A program made the position numbers and the translations under genes. A stretch of 64,000 bases of DNA from Lanius collurio (taxonomy: Eukaryota > Chordata > Aves > Passeriformes > Laniidae), in assembly GCA_020086605.1 (NCBI GenBank), contig JACBWW010000049.1, forward strand, positions 2,318,041 to 2,382,040, written 5' to 3'. Under the pieces are notes generated by a model, which saw only the letters and a list, made by a program, of their open reading frames with translations, searched no databases and was not told the DNA's origin. Shown here in pieces: positions 1 through 10,661 of this stretch (positions within the stretch are counted from its first letter, which is position 1; the number at the start of each line of letters is the position of its first letter).

Positions 1-123
1 CACTGCAAGGTGGCCAATTCTCACAGTGGGCAGAAGATAAAGGAATGGCTCACTCAGCTAGAGCAAGACAAGATTGATGGAAAAAAAGTTTTAGATGACA
101 ACCTGAAAATGAAGTTGATCTAA
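1..123 (+). CDS. Possible partial coding end (open frame from the left edge)
   Basis: Frame 1 is open from the first base for 40 codons and ends at TAA (121-123). The other two forward frames contain stops. The peptide is charged and hydrophilic (many Lys, Asp, Gln and Leu), contains a stretch like IKEWLTQLEQDKIDG and ends in KMKLI; it would suit a helical segment. An AATAAA at 223-228, about 100 bases after the stop, could be a polyadenylation signal, but such hexamers are common in AT-rich DNA. I do not recognise the protein. It may be a last exon, a processed pseudogene or chance: 40 open codons is not a long run. The start and any splice acceptor lie outside the window. Confidence 0.22.
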   Translation, partial: HCKVANSHSGQKIKEWLTQLEQDKIDGKKVLDDNLKMKLI

Positions 124-3100
124 AAAGGGACATGCCTCAAAAGACTGGAATTTCCTATGTTCTCAGAATTAAAAAGCTATTAACAAAGCATTTTTAAGAG
201 TATTTTATCTGGTATATCATGGAATAAAGATCTAGATATAGGCAGTAATTAAAGATCAACTTTGATTTTGATAATCCTTTTTAATTGCTTTTTTAATTGT
301 GAAATTTTAAAACATTTCTGTGAAGTGCTCTGTGGAAAAAAACGCTGATGTAGAGAGATTAACTAATCAAGATCGCTCTATTCTGCTTGAATAACTAGAA
401 AGGAACTTTGAGTGGGTAAGTGTAAAATAAATCTTCTAACTAATGTATGGCTCCATGTAATCTCATCTCACCTTCTGGGAACAATGTATAACAAATTAAG
501 CTTGGATCATGAAATGTCATACAAATCTGGCAGTGAGATTTCATTTGGAGGGAAGAACTGCTATTCTCTTGGTTCTTAACAGCCATAGAAAATTTCAATT
601 ATGTGAGCATCTTGACAAATTCTACCTCCAGGGTATGAAGGATTTTAGAAAAGTTTTCTGTAACCAGTTACAGTGTCCCAAAGAACATTGACTGGTTTTA
701 CCATCTTGAGTTGTACCTATTTGCAGTTTGCCTCATGGATAAAACAGCCTCAATAGAAGATGTGTATATAAAGTAAAATACTAATAGGTTAAAGTTTTAT
801 GTGCTATAGTAAATGTCCTCAAAAGAAGCAGTAAAATAACCATTACAATAATAGCAAAGGATCTTGTTTTGTCTTCTTCAAAATCTCATGAACACATAAA
901 GCACTTTATACACACTTAAAGTTGAATATCATTAGATCATTAAGAATGGAATAAGAGGACAGAGAGAGAGGAACACACAGTGAAACTGAAAATTTATACA
1001 GAAGGGATTGGAGTGAGGACAAAGCAGATGAAGCAGAAGAGAAAAATTGTAACAGGGAAATATGTACATATGTACATAATACATACCAGATATGTATAGT
1101 AAGATTGGGTTTTCCATTTGATTCTTCTATTTCTTTTATACAGAATTGATTTCAATAAAAGATCTGGTAATTGTATTAGATAGTGGCATGTGCTTGTTTT
1201 AAATAATTAATTCTTGCAGCCTTGAGAGAAACATAACTTAAGTCAGAGACAAATATGTTCAATCTGTATGAATTGGGTAAACTCTGGACATAATTAAGAT
1301 AGAAAAAAAGAAAAAAAAGGTGAGACAAAAGAATATATTGATAATGATGGCTGAGAATCTGCAGGAAGCTATTAAGGCCTTTTACATCCTCATCAAGAGC
1401 AGCCGAGTGAAAGTTCTGCTTATGTGAGATTGCACATTTGTGGTGCTCCAGGAGACAGATGTCATGACTTTTCTTTAAAAGGTGACAGGATGACTTGGCA
1501 TCAAAGCTTGAAAACAAAGCAAATTCGCAGTGTAAGACAAGAAGGGTTAATAATTGCAAAGTATAACTTAATAATGCATAAATGTATACATTTCAAAGAG
1601 AATGACCCACAGAAATCACAGGGAGAGAAAAGCAGAGAAAGCTCTTAAATGATGGACAGAGATGGGCTGCAGTGAATAATCAACAGTCCCAAGGAAGAAC
1701 TCACAGGATGAAAATCCTGTAAAACTGATGGTCAAAAATAGGGTTTATTTGGACAAATTTACATTGGCATTGCTACTGTCATGTCAGTTTTCTCAGGGAG
1801 TTGTTGTGAATGGCCATGTAGTAGATCCCTTCAAAAAAGTCACAGAAAAGGAGTTGAGTGGTTCCTTTTATACCTGTACAGCTCTTCCATGTGCAAATCA
1901 GTCCTGCCAGGTTCTCCTCTTTTCCAGAGAAGGGCTGACATGGTTTATGTCCTGTGAATTCCAATTACTGAGCTCACCTGCAGTAAAGCAGAAATCCCAA
2001 CTCTGCTGCCCCACGGTTTGGTGAAGTGCTGGGGAATACACTGGCCCCTCAGGTTGGAGTAGGCAGATCTACCATAATTAGCTAAAACTTAAGTTCAGAT
2101 TTTGAAAATAATGTAAACAAATTGTTCCCAAACCAATTTTATTCACCTCTAACTCAAGCATTACTCTGTGTGTGTCCTGTAATCAGGGCACAGAAGCCCT
2201 GACATGGTGAATTCCAGCCTGTGTTCCAGGAATCCCAAAGACTGTGTCTGATGAGTAGCTTGGACCAAATTGCCAGTGGTTGGGGAAGGTGATCTCCCAT
2301 TCAAATATTGCACGTAGATTCCTAATTAAAACCAAAAAAAAGTAGTATTCTGCAAGCAGAAAAACTTACATCAAACCTCAAATATCATAATAATTTAAAG
2401 CACCAACACACACTTTTAGTTTTCATTGGTAAAATCAAAAAGCTTTCATTATTAATTAAGCAGCTAATTTTCTCTTGTTGTACGAAAAGAGGGACAAGCA
2501 GCTAATTGCATTTGAGATTCCCTTCAGCATAATTAGATCCAGGCAAATAGATAATTCCCTTGACACCAACAGCATACATCAGACTAGTTTTAAAGCAATC
2601 ACTTCATTTGTGAGTATCACACCTGTAGTAATTAGGCAAATTTATCTCATTCTCCTAAGGAATTGTTTGTGTAACACAAGGATTATCTTGAAAAATGGAC
2701 AAATTGAAAGACCATTTGCAAAAATAATAGTATAGTTGTCATTATTAGTAATAATATATTCTATTTTAGTTTTCAAATATAAACTTAAATTACAATGACA
2801 AAAATTATATTTAGACTATAATATCTAGGAAAATAGATTTTAGGTCTTGGGATTCAACTACATTTGAAAGCAGGAACTCCATCATGCAAAGTTCTTTAAA
2901 CTGAAAATTGATTCATAGACTAGAGCAACATTAATCAGAAATTAGTTTTTGAAATGTGTTTTTCTGTAAATATAAAAAATTGAATTTTATCATTCATGAA
3001 TAATTTTTTTTGTTTTTTTAAATTTGTTTTTAATTTTTAATTTCTTGTCTATATGGATACTGTAAGTATACAGTGTAAAATAGAGTTTAAAATTAGAATT

Positions 3101-3208
3101 TTAATCAGCTTAAAATATATTTTTTTCAGGAAATTTTTCTTTACAGTCCAGAAACAGAAATTTATTTCTTATTTAAAAGAACTTCATTAACCTTCAAGTT
3201 AAAATACC
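124..3208. other. AT-rich non-coding stretch
   Basis: No gene is recognised. The open frames here (for example 1176-1559 on the minus strand and 1728-2024 on the plus strand) have no recognisable domain and overlap others on the opposite strand. A small perfect hairpin lies at 2183-2202 (TCAGGGC, 6-base loop, GCCCTGA). From 2700 to 3180 the sequence is very AT-rich, with many A and T runs. Confidence 0.6.
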
Positions 3209-3246
3209 TGCATGTATGTGTGTGTATGTGTGTGAGTATGCATGTA
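3209..3246. repeat. Impure (TG)n microsatellite
   Basis: The tract alternates TGTGTG with TATG interruptions (CATGTATGTGTGTGTATG and onwards). It is a short, degenerate dinucleotide repeat with no associated gene. Confidence 0.75.
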
Positions 3247-5782
3247 AAGAGAAAGATGGAGGAAAAATTCTAATGGCAGAAAAAGATGTCCTTATATGCC
3301 TGAGATTTTAACTGCAACAAACTCAGTTGTACATTTGAACTACAGCTGAGTAAATTGGAGGGTAAGTGAAGGTCAAGATGTGTTGGGACAGCTTAGTGCA
3401 CATCAAAAATTGCACTTCCTATTGGACTTCAGATTTTAGGAATTTTTTGATTAACACTTGATAACATATATGATTATTTTTAATAATGATCAGAAATTGA
3501 AGAAAGAAAATTAATTATTATGGTTGTATCATCCTGCACTGATGAACAAAATTTACCAACTGAAACCCTTCCCAAGAAGTAGAAAAATGAAAATAAATAC
3601 CTGTTAATAAGCAATCACATTATTTCCACCCAAGATATTACATTATCTAAATATTGGTGTCTGGGGAAACAGCCTGAGTAACAGAACTGGTGCACAGCAA
3701 ATTCATTCCTGTACCTTGGAATCAGTGCACATCAGATAAGTAAATAATACTCAGTCCTGTTTTAGCCTGGTCTGTGTTCTATGACAATCTGACTTGGAAG
3801 AAATGGTGAAATATTCAGAGTATTAAATGGTTTTGATCCATCAATTAGATTGTTGCAGTTTCCACCAGCCAAAAATCCATAATTCCAGCATTATGATAAC
3901 GTTAAGTCAAATATATCCCCCAAATAAATACCAGTGAGAGAAGAAAGCTTTTGTTTGTTTTGTCTTCTTTTTTTTTTTTTTTTCATAAGTCATTTGAAAC
4001 TATTAACATTTTTAATCTCTCCAAAATGCAACAAAGAGGAAAAGAAGAACCAGGTGTAGAAGATTCTCTGGCTTTGACAACAGCGAACTTTAACAAAGTT
4101 ACAGAAAAAAGAAGAAAAGGTTTAATTTCATGGACTTCAAATGAGCAATAACAAATGTCACCTGATAGTCTTTTGCTGATCTCAATGGGATTTGAAGTAA
4201 GCTTCTGGAAAAAATATCTTAAAGCAGTCCAAATTCGAAGAGCTTTCAATTTAATGAGAAAAACAAAAATCTCCAGAAAAAGTATTTTCAGCTTGGATTA
4301 ATCCAAAAGAGTTTCTTTTCTTTTTGTGTGTGAAACAATTGTATAGTTTTAGTGGACAAGTGTTTTGTCCAATGCCTTATGTTTGGCTTGTTTGTTATTT
4401 ATCCTCCTTTTAAGATTCTTCCCTGGTGCAAGTTAATCCCTTTGTGAAAATGCCATTGTGAAATACAATAATAAGATGATTTACTTTACTTTTCCTTTCA
4501 GTTCCTTTTCCACTCCCCACCTTATCCTCCCTGAAGTTATTTTAAAATTTGTATCAGACAACATGATTACTTTTGATTTTCTACAGAAGTTCCTTCTATT
4601 CAGTGAGGTTATTACTTCCCATATATTTTTCCTTTTTTTTTGCATGGACCCCCACACTTGACTGTTTATCAAAATCATGGTGTTCAATGAAACCAGAACT
4701 TTGGGATGGGGTGGAGACAGTCTCACCCTAACACCAAGTTGGGACATGGCCAATGCATCTACTCAGACCTTAAAATCTGGAGGCATTCCTGAGTTTAATA
4801 ACATCTACACAGCCAATACATCCCACCTTTACCACCAAGATCTGAGTCTCATAAGACAGGTCCAACTCGAACTCATCCCATAAATATAAATACAAGCTTT
4901 GCCACAACGTGTTTCACTAACACAGAACTGCCTCCCCAATCATTCATCACTTGCAATGATACACACAGGTGCTGAAGTGCAGCTGTCGATAAAGGCTGAT
5001 GCCAAATTATTTTCCTGAGGTGAGTTGGCTTTCAGTAAGGTTGAGTTTTTGTTTTCTTCTCTTTTCATTCTTTTTCTTTTTTTCTTTTTTTTTTAAGAAA
5101 GTGGGGAAGAGGAGAAGGGGTGGGATGTACATTTTTTTTTTCTCTTTAAATAATTTTCTGTAATATTCTTTTTATCATAGCAAATGCTTCTGGTCACTCA
5201 GTAGTTTGTGAGGCTGCATTCACATTATGAAAATATGTTGCTGTTCAAAAGTAGTGCTGAGAATCTCAGGTTACAACTGAAAGATTTGAGAACACTGGAT
5301 ATAACTTTCATTCTTGGTTCTGACTTTCCCCCTCACCCACTTCTTTATTCTACATTGGGACAATTGTTTTGAAATTTGGAGGAATATGTGCAGATATCCA
5401 TCTCCACATGTATGGTGCCTCCTGGAACTCCCCAAGAATGGAAAGAACTAAGATCTAACTTGAAGTATTTTTTCTTGTGAGGTCTAGAACTCAGCCTTCT
5501 ATTTCCACAATCCAGATAAGAGTCATAAACAGAGGGAACTGGCTGAGTTCCTGTGACAGTGACAGTATGGAGGCAGGTGTTTCTCTGAATTTCCCATTGA
5601 AGTGCTTCCATTTTCTATAAATAATTTAACAGTCATTAAGGCAGAGACTTAAAATACGATCTTGCATGTGATCTATACAGAAGCATTAACTACTTAACCA
5701 GTTTGTCTCTTCGTTCCAATGAATATTTAATTATTTAATATGAAGTGGAGACAAATTCTCCTTGATTTTCTGTATGCAACAG
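3247..5782. other. AT-rich non-coding stretch with T and pyrimidine runs
   Basis: Nothing gene-like is recognised. It holds a run of 16 T at 3968-3983. At about 5049-5124 a long pyrimidine tract (T with scattered C) is followed directly by a purine tract (AAGAAAGTGGGGAAGAGGAG and onwards), which could fold back imperfectly. A protein-like but unrecognised 68-codon frame lies at 4677-4883. Confidence 0.55.
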
Positions 5783-6035
5783 CGTTGTGGTTTAACCCAG
5801 CAGGCAGCTGAACACCACAGAGCTGCTCATTCACTCTTCCTTTGTGGAATTGGGGAGAGAGTTGGAAAAAGGGTAAAACTCATAAGTTGAGATAAAATTT
5901 AACAGGACAGTAAAAGAAGATGAAATAACAATCATTATAAGAGAATATAGAAAACAAGTGATGCACAATGCAATTGCCACCATCTGCTGACAGATGCCCA
6001 GCCAGTCCCCAAGCAGTGGCTGCCACTCATTTAAC
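5783..6035 (+). mobile_element. Fragment of an avian endogenous-retrovirus LTR
   Basis: The segment starts near GTTGTGGTTTAACCCAGCAG and continues with GGTAAAACTCATAAGTTGAG and AAACAAGTGATGCACAATGC, then GATGCCCAGCCAGTCCCC. These blocks, in this order, match my memory of a long terminal repeat dispersed in many neoavian genomes, whose 5' end reads TGTTGTGGTTTAACCC. Only the 5' part is present: the match fades after about 6035 and no 3' LTR end, primer-binding site or gag/pol/env sequence follows. It is therefore a truncated, old solo-LTR-like relic with no coding capacity. The repeat is likely real; the exact family and the retroviral assignment are from memory and need a library search. Confidence 0.6.
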
Positions 6036-6418
6036 TAAAATACCTCAGGACATAATGAATTTGTTCATATTTTGTCTCCAATTCTCTGTCCAGAGAGAAA
6101 ATCTACATAATAAGTTTCCACTAAGCATTTCAATCTTAAATTTATATAGTCAACCTCTATTTTTCAGGTAGTAAGTAAAAATGGTGTACCAGAGTATACC
6201 AACAGCCATAATATTAAATTAATAATAAAGTTTTAGTTTAGCAATGAAGATGATACAATCAAAGCAAAGTCTAATCAAGGAATATTGAGTCCTGGAAGTC
6301 AGATAACTCCATTGAGATGAAGAATTGATGCATATAAAGCCAAGTAGACTAATCCACTTTATTAGTTAATTCAGATTATTGGCTAGTATGCAGTAGGGAA
6401 AAAATCATGAGCAGCTAT
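6036..6418. other. Non-coding spacer
   Basis: AT-rich sequence between the LTR relic and the next CR1 copy. No feature is recognised. Confidence 0.5.
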
Positions 6419-6646
6419 GTCAGGAGAGATTTAGACTAGATATTAGGGAAAAAAAAAAATTCTTCATGGAAAGAGTCTGACCAGGAAAACAATTGAGTCA
6501 CCAACTCTGGAGATATTTAAAAAATGGGTAGATGTGGCACTTGGGGATGCAGTGGCTCAGTGCTGGACTAGGCAGTCTTGGATTAGTGATTTGACTCCTT
6601 GATCTTAGGGGTCTTTTTCAACCTTAATGACCCCATTACTGTATAA
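6419..6646 (+). mobile_element. CR1 LINE fragment, 3' end
   Basis: It contains the CR1 3' block GGAGAGATTTAGACTAGATA, then an A run, the stretch around ACCAACTCTGGAGATATTTA, GTAGATGTGGCACTTGGGGA, and the tail TTTTTCAACCTTAATGACCC. This is the CR1 subtype whose 3' end reads 'gatgtggcacttaggga...ggactcgatgatctta'. The copy is 5'-truncated, as is usual for CR1, and its ORF2 C-terminal codons are frame-disrupted. The terminal ATTCTATG repeat has decayed to ATTACTGTAT. Confidence 0.85.
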
Positions 6647-8269
6647 AGGTTTCTGGTTTATTCCCCCTAGAGCATAAAATTGATCCCCAGCAAGGAAGGG
6701 CTGTTCTGCCAGTTGTCTCTTGTTAAAATATTTTGGGTATGCTTCTCCTCATTTCTCTCTCAGCTGGAAAAGGTGCCTGCAACATCTCCCATTTAGTAGC
6801 ACATCCTGGCTAGAGTCCTCAGAGGCTTTTGTTTCCCTGGTAATTGAAGTCTTTATTTGGAGGTTGCCAGAAGCCGGCACTATTTCAGGAAAAGCCGGTG
6901 GGCCGTGGCAGGACACAAGTGGCTCCCAAAGAAGGAGGGTAATGGCCCTTCCTCCCTCACATAAGAGTAATCCCACAGAACCCAGCTCCTGCCCCCGTGA
7001 GGGTGGGAATCTGGCTGGCACATGCCAGCCTCTGACTCCTATTAAAACAGCGACAAAGGCTCCCCATCCCGGTGTGCCAAGTGAACATCCAAGTGCATAA
7101 CAATTCAATCCCTTCTTCCTCCCAAATTGCTAAAGCAGCTTGAGACAGCCACTTCCATGACCTTGTGAAATGTCTGCAGCATTGCAGAAACAAGGGGTTC
7201 CTCTTTGTAGTAGGAGAAGAAGAGATTTTTTTTGGAAGGAGGGGTGTTTTGATTTTATTTTCCCACCTCACCCTCCCTCCCTCTTTCCTTGAGCAAATCC
7301 CCATAACAAATAAAGTTACACTTCAAGACTGGATTACGCAGACTGTTAGGTTTGCATGCCAATGTTTACTTTAAGTTAAAAATTATACTTCTGAGAATTC
7401 AAATAATATGTTTAAAGTATTTCCAGGCTATTGCTTTGCTTGTATTTGTTTTGGCACTGTTTCCCTCCACTAATATGTCAGTTTTGAAGGAGAGATGAAT
7501 GCTGTTCATTTACAGCCTTTGCCTATTGATCATACATTTAACATCTGTTGACTTTGTTTATATGCAGTTTTGGAGGGATTCATGGTGAAATTAAGAGTGT
7601 TTGCTGCAGAGAAATTTTGTTGATGAGACTTTTCTGCTTTCAAGGCAGATATTCTGGGATGGCAAAGATGGAGTTGTAGTAAGAGCCCATAACACTGCTA
7701 TTCATAGATCAGAATGAAGAGTCAGAATAGCCCTTTTTGACCTCAAAATTTATATACATCTATTGAAAGGTTTCTCTTCAATTTTTTTAATTGTAATAAC
7801 TTGTCTGGGACTCAGATGAAAAGACTACAGAATGCCTGTCTCACCTGACATCTTCTGGAAGATATTCCTTTCCATGAGTGTCTTTTCTCTGAAAACCAGC
7901 TTGCCTGATATCCCTAACAACATGCTGGATCCTGTACTCTCAGCCTTGATTTAACTTCCCCTGAGGAATGCATATCCTGTGGCTGCACACACCTGAGCTG
8001 GCTCCTCACAAGTTACCCCTGGAATCAGACCTGAGAGGAGATACAGGCCAGGGACAGCTGAGCTGGCTTTATAGGTGTGCATTTAAAGCTTATCAACTCA
8101 AGCTGAACACAGCACAAACATGGCTGTGGCTATTGATACCTGGACTGATGCTGCATAGCAACAGCTGGGATTGTCTTGGCATGAAGATCTCCTTAACCCA
8201 CTCTGTTACATTTGTATGGACTTGACAGACACAATTTTCTTTTTTTTTTTTTTTTTTATTCCATTATTT
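6647..8269. other. Non-coding stretch with a GC-richer segment
   Basis: Bases about 6840-7110 are richer in G and C than the surroundings and are open on both strands (6720-7100 plus, 6749-7108 minus), but neither product resembles a known domain. The rest is AT-rich. A run of 18 T at 8240-8257 lies just before the next CR1 copy. Confidence 0.5.
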
Positions 8270-8678
8270 AGGGCTTGAAGACAGGCTCAGAGGGCTGGGG
8301 TTGCTGAGCATGAAGAGGAGAAGGCTTTGGGGAGACCTCACTGTGGCCTTCCAATACCTTAAGAGGGCTTATAAAAAAAAGGAGTGACTCTTTATATTGA
8401 GAGATAGTGACAGGACAAGGGGAAACGGTTCTAAAATGAAAGAGGGTGATTTTAAATTAAATATTAGGAAGAGAGTTTTTACTTCAAGGATGGTGAGGCC
8501 CTGGCACAGGTTGCCCAGAGAAGCTGTGGTTGCCTCTGGATCCCTGGCAGTGTTCAAGGCCAGGCTGGATGGGGCTCTGAGCAACCTGGGATAGTGCAAG
8601 GTGCCCCTGCCCATGGCAGGGGATTGGAACTTGATCTTTAACCCTTCCAACCAAAGCCATTTTATAAATCTAGGACTT
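8270..8678 (+). mobile_element. CR1 LINE fragment, 3' 400 bp
   Basis: A 5'-truncated CR1 copy. It starts with GACAGGCTCAGAGGGCTGGG, continues through GAAGAGGAGAAGGCTTTGGG, GACAGGACAAGGGGAAACGG, GGTTGCCCAGAGAAGCTGTG and GTGTTCAAGGCCAGGCTGGA, and ends with TGCCCATGGCAGGGGATTGG and a decayed CCTTCCAACCAAAGCCATTT. The order is exactly that of the CR1 3' end that codes for the C-terminus of ORF2 followed by the short 3' untranslated tail. A short block that normally precedes GAGGACAGGCTGAG is absent. Confidence 0.93.
8397..8594 (+). pseudogene. CR1 ORF2 C-terminal remnant
   Basis: This frame lies inside the CR1 copy and encodes about 65 residues that fit the CR1 ORF2 C-terminus: SDRTRGNG, an LNIRKRVFT-like block, the R-x-W-H-R-L-P-R-E motif, then VFKARLDGALSNLG and a stop at the usual place. 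It is the domain downstream of the reverse transcriptase; no polymerase or endonuclease domain is present here. The frame upstream of 8397 is broken by small changes, so this is a relic and not a functional gene. Survival of about 65 codons in frame fits a moderately young copy or chance. Confidence 0.85.
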
Positions 8679-10637
8679 TGTGAATCTTTTCTGCCTCCTT
8701 TCTGCATTGGTCTTTGATACATTTAAATTGGGGCAGGGTTTGTATGGAGGCAAATTCCTCTAAGAAGGATGGAACATCTGCTAGTTTAAGAAGCAGAGGA
8801 AGGTGTTAGAGATTCCAAATGAACAAATCTGTAACAAATTAAATTCACTTTTTTGACAGTTTTAGTTTTCTCTAGTTGTCTCCAGGAATGGTCCATCTGT
8901 TTCTCCTGAAGGTTTTGAAAGACTTAGGAAGTTAGTAGGGAAGGCAGGTAAAATATCCTCCAACCTGAAAGCAAGCTGAAGTGTTTTTTACATATATTCC
9001 ACCCAGAAAAAAGCTTGACATTTATTATTGTGAATTATTTGTGGAATATCCTCACAGAATTTGCTTCCACAAAATTTCCTTAGACTTAGTGCTTATTTAA
9101 GGAGTAGGTAGTAGAGGAAGAAAATTAATCTGGAAAGTAACTTATCTTTCTGAACACTTGGAGGAAATGTAGGAACAAAACTATTCAGATATATTTTATT
9201 GTTTTAAATGATGGGTGAATGCAAAAGAGGTAAAGTTGGTCAAGTTAATTAACATTTAGTCAAAACAAAAAAGAAGACATAACCGGAGTTTTAGAAATTA
9301 CTTGAGATTGAGATAAAGGAATAAGTGATTAATTGGTTATCTCATTAGGGCTATAGAAGGAGTCTTAACAAGGTCACCATGACTTTGACAGTGACCACAG
9401 CTATATTGCTTTTAGGAACTGAAAGGGAGAATGGTGATAAGGAAATTGGATAGGTAATTATGCAAAGGTCAGGAGTGGGGTCAGGTGATTGCCAAGCTGG
9501 TCAAAGGACAGGGTATGTCATCAAAATGGCTGAAATGATGGTTGTCTCTAAACTCATTGTCCCTTTTCAAATTGACATCAAAGAAAATGGAAGGCATTGA
9601 TAATTTCTCTAAGAAGATAATTAGGCAGATGGGCATAAAAATTAAAAAGAGAGATAAATAAGCTAATGAGTAATGTACCAGAAAAAGAGATGCAAATGTG
9701 AATGTAGAAGTATGGACAAGCTTAATAGCAAAGTATTACAGGCTTTGCTAACTTGGAAATTTGGAGTAATGGAAATATGAAGATATTAATTCTTAATGAT
9801 GTAAATTATTTCAGTGGTGGGAAATGGCATGGCCCTGGATTTCTCCCTTTTCTGAAAACAGTTTGCCTTGTGTACTTTGTGACAACAGGGATGGGTGTGA
9901 AACAGGAGCCAGTCTTTCCTCAAAGAGTTCACTGTCTCGGTTTTTGAAACTTTCCCTTTGGCTCCATTCTTATCTTTCCTTTTTGCTGCAGCTGAAGGTT
10001 TGTGTGGATTTACTGGGGAGACACTGGCCTTTTCCAACAAGTGGGAGTCTCCTCCATGTGGTTTATGCTTCAAAGCAGTGTAGCTGCAGACCTGCAAGGT
10101 CAGAACCTACCCAGATTGAGGCTGTGTCTGCTGCTGGCTCACAGCACTGTTAAAATTCAGCTGGAGCCAAGAATTTAAATGTTGACCCCACAGTCTTGCA
10201 AGTTTAATTCAGCTTAATTCTGGAGCCTCAAGATGTGCCAAAGTGCATATGAGTGCAGTAAATAAAGATGAAGCAATATATCTTCCTTAGAGAGTAGGTG
10301 GCTTTTCCTCTGTTCATAGGGAAATAACTCTTTCTCAATTAGCATCAGTTAAACTGTGATTCCTTAAAGCAAAAGGCTGCCATGTAAAGATAATTTAAAC
10401 TGCTAAAATTATTCCCATTTCTATAAACAATTCAAAATCATTCCTGTCTAAGATATAAAACCTTTGATATAAATACTTTATGTTGCATTCAAGATGTGTT
10501 CATGAAAGTAGTGTTGCATTAATTTATTACTAGAATTATAAAATAGAGACACAGTGGGGAGAAAAAACAAATGGAACACAAATATGTCCTAAACTCTTTT
10601 GGTTTCTTTGTTTCAGATTGACTCAGAGGGTTTGTGT
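8679..10637. other. Non-coding stretch
   Basis: Mixed AT-rich sequence. Overlapping open frames at about 9753-10153 occur on both strands without a recognisable domain. No repeat family is recognised. Confidence 0.5.
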
Positions 10638-10661
10638 CAACAACAACAACAACAACAAAAA
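10638..10661. repeat. (CAA)n microsatellite
   Basis: Six to seven perfect CAA units followed by AAAA. Read on the minus strand it gives the poly-Cys tail of a spurious open frame. Confidence 0.9.

Noticed and set aside
4677..4883. 68-codon frame that looks protein-like
   Set aside because: No family recognised, and a single short frame without context cannot be supported.
6720..7108. Overlapping frames of 126 and 119 codons on both strands
   Set aside because: Same cause: local GC-rich composition. No domain, splice signals not convincing.
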